From Amoeboaphelidium protococcarum (lineage: Eukaryota > Aphelidiomycota > Aphelidea), in contig JALECJ010000257.1 in NCBI GenBank assembly GCA_023515745.1, forward strand, positions 1,862,687 through 1,926,686: a stretch of DNA of 64,000 nucleotides, written 5' to 3'. The position numbers were made by a program, and so were the translations under genes. Within the stretch, counting starts at the first letter, position 1. Every line of letters begins with the position of its first letter. This document shows positions 56,362 through 64,000 of the stretch, piece after piece. The notes under the pieces are model-generated. The model did not search any database. It was given only the letters and a program-made list of their open reading frames with translations, and was not told where the DNA came from.

Positions 56362-57684
56362 ATAACTACAGAGCTGATATAATTTTGGCTCCTTTACTTT
56401 TTCTTTTTTACAAGCTTGATGTTATTTCCAATGAATTGGTTTTCATTGAGCATTGCAATGTATAGCGCATTTTACAAGTGATAATTTTCTATTTTATAGA
56501 ATAAATTGTCACCATTTGTTTATGGATTAGCAATCACTATCAACAGTCTTTTAACTCTGATGGAGATTGTTGTAAACATTGCTGATATAAAGTGACTTTT
56601 ACAGAGCCTCCTCTCTCCACCCATAGTGAGGTTGTTTTGAAAAGCTCATACATTCTCTTTACACCCAGTTAGTAATTAGATCATCTAATTTGAATGATGG
56701 TCGCCGTTCACTAAGTCTTTACAATAAATATTATCAAAGTACTGTCGTTTTGACGCGTCATTTACGAGGGGATACGCGTTTTTAACGAAAGTGATATGAT
56801 CTGTAACAGTCATGTTTTACGCGTATCATACATCTGCTGAAACGACAAATTAAAAAATGTTAATATTAGTTAGCAGCATATAATATTCTATAATGTATTC
56901 ATTAAATAATTTAAATTAAATTTTAGCGTTGAATGGGGTTAAATGCAGAATAATCGATTAGATCAATCAATCTACTTGCATCTAATGTTTCGCAGACAGA
57001 GTCACAGCAAAATCATCTCCCATTATTGGACATGTCTTGTTTCTCGTTCCAGCCATACAGTGTACTATGTTCATGCCCATGAATTGTTCAGTAAATTCCT
57101 CTTCGTCTATCTTATTTTGATAGCCTCCATTTATATTGCTAACCACTACACACGTTTGATTATACATTTACTGGCGGAATCTATGTTTTTACTTACTAGA
57201 TCCCATTTTTATGATATTATACCAGCCTTGAGTTGTTAATAAAAGTTGAGTTGAAATTTAGTTTATAAAAAAGAAGTGTATTCACAATTAGGAGCTTTTA
57301 TATCAAATTATTGAATACCGTATTGACCATATTGAAGGCTGTCAACGCATGGATTGATATGATAAACAATCTGAAATCTTTTTACTCCACAAGTTCCAAT
57401 TGATAAGATCAGACTATTTTACATTCATCTATATTTTCGAAGCTGCAATAATTCCTCAGCAACACTACATTCTAGTTACATGACACTGTTGAATCGCAAC
57501 AATACGACATCAATATGGGCCGTCGGGCTTTCAAATGCTTCTGCATAAGTGCCTCCTAGCTGAGATGAACGTGTGAAATTTCTAACGAATACGAGATGCA
57601 GAGACCAAAGACTCTTAACACGGATGAAGTGAATATAATACGCGTTTAATCATGGACATAATTTTATACAACAACATTTCATTT
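56362..57684. other. Intergenic between convergent genes; ACGCGT cluster
   Basis: No confident gene. Three ACGCGT hexamers lie within ~75 bp (56752-56826). Two are part of a 9-bp inverted repeat, GATACGCGT ... ACGCGTATC. Two overlapping minus-strand frames of ~80 and ~108 codons (about 56967-57206 and 57130-57430) show no recognisable family and may be chance. Confidence 0.4.
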
Positions 57685-58303
57685 TCATAAGAAGAAAGTA
57701 TCGCTAGAGATATTATTCAGCGTCTACATTAAAGCATCATGGTAAGTTCACGGATGTCGTGATCATTAAGATATATACCTTTTCTAACGCGTTCAAGTAC
57801 TTGTTCACATCATCGTAGTTCTATCTTGGGTCTAAAATCAATTCAACCACACGTTAATAAGTCCATGGATAGCTATAAGAATGACATTATAATTCATAGA
57901 TTATCAATCACCATGACTTGGTACTTACTTTTCTTGGTCTCGAATCATGTCAGAAATTCCAAGTACTTTCAGCATAAGGCTCTGAGTTTTCAAAACAGGT
58001 TCAATCTTTTCCATTGTCTACAACACAATATTTTGCACTATTCAATAGAGCTATAAACTTAATTAATGAAGTCAGTCTTACATCGAAAAACTTGGAGAGA
58101 AGCATCTATTGGGCGTCTTTCCATTCAGTCACTCTGCATACATTGGAACGGAATGGATGGGCATAAAACTACGGGACACAATCTTACTTTTAAACGTCTT
58201 TTTCTGTAGAAAGAATCAACTCTTGCTCCCACTCATCCTTCCATTCGGCAACATCTTAATTCTCAAGATTCCACACTTCTTCCTCTTCATTCATCATCAT
58301 CAT
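57685..58303 (-). CDS. PPP4R2-like protein phosphatase 4 regulatory subunit (three introns)
   Basis: Four exons (58303-58082, 58017-57929, 57872-57779, 57723-57685) join to 444 nt, 147 residues, with GT-AG introns of 64, 56 and 55 nt. Assignment rests on the C-terminal part: YPWTYQRVVELILDPRQNYD and VNKYLNALEKTL, matching PPP4R2 ([32 protein letters not shown]). The N-terminal exon (EWKDEWEQELIL, RVTEWKDAQQMLLSKFF) fits its helical core only loosely. The protein lacks the long acidic C-terminal tail of animal PPP4R2. PPP4R2/Psy4 targets the PP4 phosphatase to DNA-damage and splicing substrates. The start falls in a run of four ATGs; the first was taken. Confidence 0.68.
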
Positions 58304-58453
58304 AATCTTATTGTACTGCTTTAATTGAAACGCGCGTGTTGTCTCTGTGTCTTCAAACAAGAAAAAGTTTTGAGTAATAAAGCTGTGACCAAGAAACTGT
58401 GATAGATATAAAAATCACGTCGCATAAAATCAAATTCATATCAGTGTACTTAC

Positions 58454-60121
58454 TCACTACTTTAAGATACGTTCAATGTCATGCAATGCCTTGGGAGCGT
58501 CATTAGAAAACACTTCATGGCCATCAACCGTGATCAGCACGACGTCTTCGATTCTGACGCCACCGAGTTTACGGTTGACAAACTGATCAACCAATGCCCA
58601 ATTGATGTATTCCTTAGCTTGCGGTTCAACTTTTTCAAAATTGCCAGATTTAACTCTATTCAATACTTCAGCATTAAAATAAAGGCCAGGTTCAATCGTC
58701 ACGACATCATTTTCCAACAGGACAAGATCGTTAGGCGAAGGTTGAACATCATGTACATCCAAGCCCACAGTATGTCCAAGACCATGCGGCATGAACGCAC
58801 GGGCAACTTTGTACTATATCAATTATTAGAACGAAGAATTCTGCTTGGAAGGAAACTTAATGAGATTCATGCGCAACAATCCTCTCAATAAAACATTGTC
58901 AGCATGTGCAGCAACATCCGACCACTTGACTCCAGCTTTTAACATTGTAATACACTCAGTATTAGCCTGGTAGACAATTTCATAAATTTACTTCTCAACC
59001 TCTGAAAACTCCAGCCCCAGCGGTATTGTACGAGTAACATCGGACGCGTAATTACGATAAGAACCACTAGCATCAACCAACAAGAATCCTGCAGACATAA
59101 GTCGGTGATTATTTTAATCCGGAATATAACGATATGATCTACGAAATAAACTAGCAGTTGAACGAAGTAAAGCATTACCGGCAGTCTCATCAAATCCTTG
59201 ATAATGCAAAACAGCAGCGTGATCATTTGCCGCCACAATAGGATCATACGCTTGCACTCTGCAACCACAAATGAACGTATCATGCTTAAATTAAGAGAGT
59301 AGAGAATATTCACTCTTAACCGCGGAACGCTAAGCCATGAGCTGCATCAGATGCAAGTGCGAGTAAGATGCAACTTGGGTGGCATACCTGATTAGCTCCA
59401 ACTCAACTGGATCCTTCTGTCTTCTCAGCTAAAACATGGTATCTTTCAATTTACCCACATCCAGAGTCACACTAGCTGGAATATCACGTATGATGGCACC
59501 GTTATTGGTGTACAATACAGAACTATTACCCATGATAATCGCATCATAGTTCACAGATTCTGTAGAGTTTAGTATCTAAACAGCATTAATACCACTCTCA
59601 ACCATAATCTATTCTACCGGGTAAGCACCTTCAAAAGCAATATCGCGATACTGCAGATACAATCTACTGAAATGCAAGCGACTACCATTATACACGCCAA
59701 AATCTTGAATAACAAGCACAGATGAAGGATAATTCACACCAGTCAGATAATAGAAATTTGGATCCTATTTAAAATCGACTCCATCATTGTTTATTGATGA
59801 TCTCCTGCCAAACACCACCACATTGAATTGATTGACACTACTGATGCTGCGATTACCATCATTGCCACCGGCAAGAGAATCAATCAATTTCTATCTATGC
59901 GCAATGAATAAAGATCTGTCATACGTGGGCTATCTAATATCAAAAGGACAGGTAGTATTTGGACGTGTTGCCTATGATGCATATTGCTAATAATCAACCA
60001 AGATCAATAATCTCCACAATGACAATGCTGCAAATAACGCAGTGCTCAAATATGCCCACTAGCTACGAGTAATTTTATACACCACCAGGTAATTAGCCTC
60101 CCCCTACGGTTTAACACTCAT
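58454..60121 (-). CDS. M24B metallopeptidase (Xaa-Pro dipeptidase/aminopeptidase P-like), signal-anchored
   Basis: A 555-residue intronless peptidase cleaving Xaa-Pro bonds. The N-terminus has a short polar stretch and one hydrophobic helix (WAYLSTALFAALSLWRLLIL), suggesting a type II anchor or signal peptide. A creatinase-like N-domain follows (LFIAHRQKL, VVVFGRRSS, DPNFYYLTGVNYPSSVLVI). The pita-bread catalytic domain carries the five metal ligands in order: LLVDASGS (Asp), YASDVTRT (Asp), PHGLGHTVGLDVHD (His), VTIEPGLYF (Glu) and GVRIEDVVLITVDG (Glu). The catalytic set is therefore complete. Many TAR Gln codons; the final codons are AAG TAG TGA. The extracytoplasmic anchor is unusual for cytosolic prolidases and suggests a vacuolar or external role. 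Confidence 0.92.
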
Positions 60122-60475
60122 TTTTATTCAATTCAATTAATTTTAATATAGAGTATTTAAATAACTAGACGCCGCCTTTAAATCACGGCTGAGTCTAACT
60201 AGAAAATTGAATAAAAATAACCAAAATAGACGATTACAGTAAGAGTGGAGATCATCGCGACAAACTTTCAAAAGTTTCGTCTGTAACGGGCGCGCGTTGC
60301 CGTTTAACTTTCTCTTATCTCGCCCCTTTGTCAAAGAAGCGTTTGGCGCACCGTCTTTTTACTTTACTTGTTCCATCAATACTCTTAGAGTCGATTCTGT
60401 AGTATCAGATAGTACCATTTTGCAACTTTTAATAATACTAGTCTGTGATTTTAACATTTATCATCAATAACAACT
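60122..60475. promoter_or_regulatory. Divergent promoter region (M24 peptidase / SEC15)
   Basis: A 354-bp head-to-head spacer with a GCGCGCG tract near 60290 and AT-rich flanks. No gene; the minus-strand frame across it has no motif. Confidence 0.4.
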
Positions 60476-63169
60476 ATGAGTAATGATGTTGGTGCTGTGT
60501 AATAGTTACTTAGTGATGTCCAAGTGTTCGATGTGGACGGTTTTGCCTTGCTTGTAAAGTAATAGCTAAAGTCTTCTGGGTCTGTATCAACTCTGTCTGA
60601 TTAGTTGAACTCTGTTATTAGTAAAGCTGATTCTCAAGTTGATGAATGCGTTAGAAATAATTATGAATCGTTTAGCAAGAGTGTGGTTGAGTATTAAATG
60701 TTATCTACTCAGGTGGCGGATCTCAAGTCTCAAGTTGAGTCCATCAAGTAGACCATGTCTGATAGTTGTGTTAATGTTATTGAACTTTAGGATTCTTTGA
60801 TATAGCATGCGATAGTGTATGATAATATTGATGGCTGCATTCAGAAAATCAAATAGATTCAGTAAATTTTGTAACAAGTACAGAACATATACCAGCTGTC
60901 AACTGCCGATAAACGGTATTTCTACTCGGCTTTGAAGTAGTTGAATGACCTTTAAGATGATTTGCTGGATGAAGATTACTCTTTTATTCTATAGATTCGC
61001 GATTAATTCATACCGTAAACTTAGAATAGTATCCAGAAGTAGGTGCTTAAAGAGTTTGAAAACTGGTCCTAATTGGTCATTGAGCAATAGCCAACAGTTG
61101 GTCAGGTGGCCATGAGTAATACTCGCCGACGAGGTTTTGACATTGGAATACTTTCCGTGGGTAATGCTGACTTTATACCGCCTTAAAGTAGTTCAGATTC
61201 TTAGTAGTAGGATACTATTAGTAATAAGAGAAGCAATCTAAGTCTGGCTAGTGCTCAGCGTGACGGTGGTGGTATTGGACCGAGTCGTTCCATGAAGAGT
61301 ATGCAGTCTATTGAGTAGATTCTAAATGCCGAACCTGCTGTTGATCCACTTAATAATCAGAATGTTCAAGTCAACTGCAAGCCTTTATATTAATGTCTTC
61401 ATATTCATGATGTTATGGATGATAGATAATCTTTTAAGCTCAAATATTCAAATTTGAGATCAGAGAAGTTGCAGGCGCTTATACAAAGTTTCTCTGATAA
61501 GTCTATACGTTCAGAATAAGATATTCCCAGTTTTGAATAGTTTATCAACAGAGTGGCTGGCTATTTTATAATTGAAAATCATGTCGTGAAGAGTACTAAT
61601 TAGTTCAGGACCAAGGATAGTATTATGCAGTTGTGGCAAACGACTATTGCCAATCTAAAGAGTATTGTAACAGACGCTTTAAAGTCGTGTTAGAATACTC
61701 AGCATTTCATGTCTGTGAAAGAGATTATCATCTGCTTTATTACGACTCTTTAAGGATTCAAGTTTGATATCGGGCAAATGTACTCTCTCATCATGACATT
61801 CTTCAGTGTCTATCGTGACTTGAAATGCACAGAGTGTGGTAAGGCTTGCTAAGAACTGATCATGTCTGATGCTGGTGATGCTCTTATGGTTGAGTCTTTA
61901 TCTGCATTGGAACGATTATAATAAGTTTATCATTTCGAATTTTAGCCCGAAAAGTATCCGTGCTCTGTCTAATTCTCATCGTCATTTATGGGCTGCTGTA
62001 CTCAGATTCGGTCATTTATATAGGATGTGTATCAATTTGGAGAAGGCTTTTATCAGGACTATGAAGAGATTAATAAAGTATTGGTGGAAGGTGTCATTCG
62101 TCTCATTGGTGACCAGATTGTATCTGCGAATCAGACAAAGTTGAAGTAGAATAATATTCAATTGACTGAAATTGTGCGCATTTTGATCAATATGGACCAC
62201 CTTACGCTGTTTGTGCCACAAGTTTGGGATATTCTACTGTAGAAGAGTAACGAAAGCAGAAAATTGGCTGGTAAGACAACAACTTTGAATGCAGATTAGT
62301 AGTCTAGCCAGTTCATCAGTCAATGCAATAGTAAACTATCACAAGTCAAGCAAATTGCAGAGGAACGCTTGTTTGAAGTATTACACTCTAAAATTGATTC
62401 CTTTGTAGAATTGAATGATTATGATTTTGCCGGCGAACGGTCCAAGGTCAATTCGCCCGTTAGGAGCAAGAATGTATCTCCAGTTGGTCAGCTTTAAAGC
62501 CATATGGAGCCTAGCTAGTTCCTTACTGATCTCGTGTCCTTCCTTGAGACTATGTGGTCTGCAACGCTGATAGAACTTCCGGACACTATCAAATCATTCA
62601 TGTATTATGATGCCATTAATCGTATTGGTGAAAAGATGCTCGAGCTCCTGCTTAATCCTAACATCAAGAAGCTATCGATGCAATTTGTTGATGGCCAGAT
62701 GAGTGTAGATATTCAGTTCTTGTACAAGTTTCTACTGAACCTGAAAGATGAAAAGTTGCTGGACCCATTTTAAGAACTGCTACAAAGTGTATCTCTTCTG
62801 CAGATTAGTTCCAATTTGGAGCACTTTATTGATTCTAAATCACGAAGAAAGTATTATGGACGTGTAAGTGCGCGAAATGCTCTATCGTTGTTAGTCAAGT
62901 ACCGAGATGGTTCCCAGTGGCAAGTTGAATCTTCTGGTGGAAATGGTGCCACTTCCTTCTTCAAGTTCACCACCTCACCCACTTCACCGCCGTCTGCAAA
63001 GTCCGGCTCTACCTAGTCATCCACCATCACTTCTCCATCGGACAGCGGCGTTGCATCTCCAACTGCTACAAGTAAGGAATCGGAAGGTGACCGCATACTA
63101 TCGCGTAAGAAGGCTCTTGACGCGGTCATTAAGCATCTCAAAGAAGAAGTGAAGAAGAATATATCATGA
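60476..63169 (+). CDS. SEC15: Exocyst complex subunit Sec15/EXOC6
   Basis: An 897-residue intronless subunit of the exocyst tether that links Rab-bearing secretory vesicles to the plasma membrane. The N-terminal third is coiled-coil, rich in Gln encoded by TAA/TAG. The middle has an FKFDIGQMYSLIMTFFSVYR-type helix bundle. The C-terminal Sec15 domain is the clearest part: FLTDLVSFLETMW, YDAINRIGEKMLELLLNP, NIKKLSMQFVDGQMSVDIQF, YYGRVSARNALSLLVKYRD and a final helix ALDAVIKHLKEEV. Each lines up with human EXOC6 segments such as YLRVNPNTALTLLEKMKD. A Ser/Pro-rich loop (TSPTSPPSAKSGST) interrupts the last part. Length is in the family range; the stop is TGA at 63167-63169. Confidence 0.85.
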
Positions 63170-63532
63170 TTCAATCAATTAATTGCTTTGCAGTGAATTG
63201 TTTTTTGACTGAGTATCAATTCAACCTAAAATACTTGTAAATAAGATTAGATTACCAGTGAGTCTTGTATAGAACAGCCACAGCCACTCAAAGATAGAGC
63301 TCGACCACACGGTACGAAGCGAGTTTCAATTCATCGTTTCTCCATTCAATAAAGACCCGTTTTGTTTCAGTCGATTCAAGATCGTTCCACTCGGCCGACA
63401 TGATGGCGGGAGAGAGATGAAACAAGATAGAGAGAAAGAGGGTCGGAGATAGTCGCCCTGTCGCGTCTCTCCTCTTCTCCATTTACTCATCTTGCTATCA
63501 TAGCTGTTGTAAGACTATATATCATAGTCGCC
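63170..63532. other. Intergenic
   Basis: Spacer between SEC15 and the last gene. A purine-rich GAGAG stretch at about 63410-63440; no gene recognised. Confidence 0.45.
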
Positions 63533-64000
63533 ATGCCTCGTTGGACTCCACCAAAAGAAGAACGTTCTGTTTATTTTTAAAATTCTTCTTCATCTTCTTC
63601 TGTGCTGGTTGATGATACTCCAAAAGTTGAGAGTGATATGCACACTAAATCTAATGGCGCCGCGACTCCCATAATGCCAAAGGGTGGTTCGTCTCAAGTG
63701 GTTGATATGACAGCATCTTCCCCTCCTCCTCCTCTAAGCAAGAATAATTTAAAGAATCAAGAATTGCTTTTGCATTAAATCCATAGCTCTGACTTTTATT
63801 CTAACAACAAAAGTATAAATAGTGCTACAGTGCGTTCCAAAAATCCTCTGCCTCTCCCCCTCCCTTTGCCAAGTAGTCCTGCTGTAGCTAAAACTAATGT
63901 ATCAACTTCAGTATTGCAGCGTAAAAGAGTCATCTCTGATAGTGAAGATGAATCTGGAGATGATGATGTCGTTATTACCGGCTATACTACTACTGATGGT
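63533..64000 (+). CDS. Low-complexity, probably nuclear protein (N-terminus only)
   Basis: An open frame of 156 codons without TGA runs off the window. The sequence starts MPRWTPPKEERSVYF and is rich in Ser, Pro and Asn. It contains SSPPPPLSK and PLPLPLPLPSS tracts and ends with a basic-acidic patch, QRKRVISDSEDESGDDDVVI. That patch looks like a nuclear localisation signal plus a CK2-type acidic site. TAA occurs as Gln twice. Such N-termini are common on chromatin remodellers and helicases, but nothing here identifies the family. Confidence 0.6.

Noticed and set aside
56967-57430. Two overlapping minus-strand frames of ~80 and ~108 codons
   Set aside because: They contradict each other in frame, lie within chance length, and neither shows a recognisable domain. 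Left as intergenic, to be revisited with transcript data.
1-64000. Reading the window as many short bacterial-style or pseudogenised ORFs
   Set aside because: Applying TAR = Gln joins the fragments into full-length eukaryotic families with GT-AG introns. There are no operons or ribosome-binding sites.
1-64000. tRNA genes, especially suppressor tRNA-Gln
   Set aside because: Looked for T-loop and A/B-box patterns by eye and found none; a covariance-model scan would be needed to be sure.

Overview
This is a nuclear-type eukaryotic window in which TAA and TAG are read as glutamine and TGA is the only stop. The code was deduced from conserved genes that run straight through TAA/TAG exactly where a glutamine is expected. 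Examples are the oxysterol-binding signature E-Q-I-S-H-H-P-P with Q = TAG at 42020-42022, VILI-Q-EQLSKN in the RNA polymerase III second subunit, P-Q-CGFS in a monothiol glutaredoxin and HA-Q-IVIGPAG in GPN3. Every complete gene called here ends in TGA. Under the standard code the same genes break into many short ORFs. Short GT-AG introns (45-71 nt) occur in three genes (GPN3, TBCB, PPP4R2-like); most other genes, including very long ones, are single open frames. The gene set (exocyst Sec15, ESCRT-III Vps2/CHMP2, OSBP, TBCB, Tma46/ZC3H15, membrane multicopper oxidase, CAP proteins, RPC2 with an intein) suggests an opisthokont close to Fungi. Aphelids of the genus Amoeboaphelidium, which as I recall use this code, are my leading guess. 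This is inference and cannot be settled from the window alone.

Layout. 1-1.35 kb: endosomal-type Na+/H+ exchanger (cut by the left edge). 1.8-2.4 kb: a broken duplicate of an RPC2 segment. 3.2-5.6 kb: a small ORF and a frameshifted decayed ORF. 5.7-10.5 kb: a complete RNA polymerase III subunit 2 gene carrying a 442-residue in-frame intein. 10.65-12.4 kb: an SMCR8/folliculin-like DENN protein. 12.8-14.8 kb: a cluster of secreted CAP-domain proteins. 14.9-17.0 kb: multicopper oxidase. 17.5-19.1 kb: mitochondrial-type glutaredoxin and ZC3H15/Tma46.

19.3-36.3 kb is an accessory block. It holds a Kelch-repeat receptor kinase, three tandem Thr-stalk membrane proteins (A, B, C) with related ectodomains and no kinase, and a second Thr-stalk receptor kinase (D). 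Remnants of tandem duplication lie between them. Both receptor kinases are of the non-RD type. Together they look like a diversifying cell-surface recognition locus.

36.4-37.6 kb: GPN3. 37.7-40.9 kb: a transposon graveyard (pogo/Tigger-like transposase, another DDE-like transposase, LINE RNase H tail). 41.3-52.3 kb: housekeeping genes (OSBP, TBCB, CHMP2, UPF0652/DUF2009, histidine ammonia-lyase) mixed with secreted GPI-like proteins. 52.7-56.4 kb: two more stalked surface proteins. 57.7-63.2 kb: PPP4R2-like, M24B peptidase and Sec15. A nuclear low-complexity protein runs off the right edge.

A practical caution: with one stop codon, chance ORFs of 80-110 codons are common, so small unsupported ORFs were mostly rejected.
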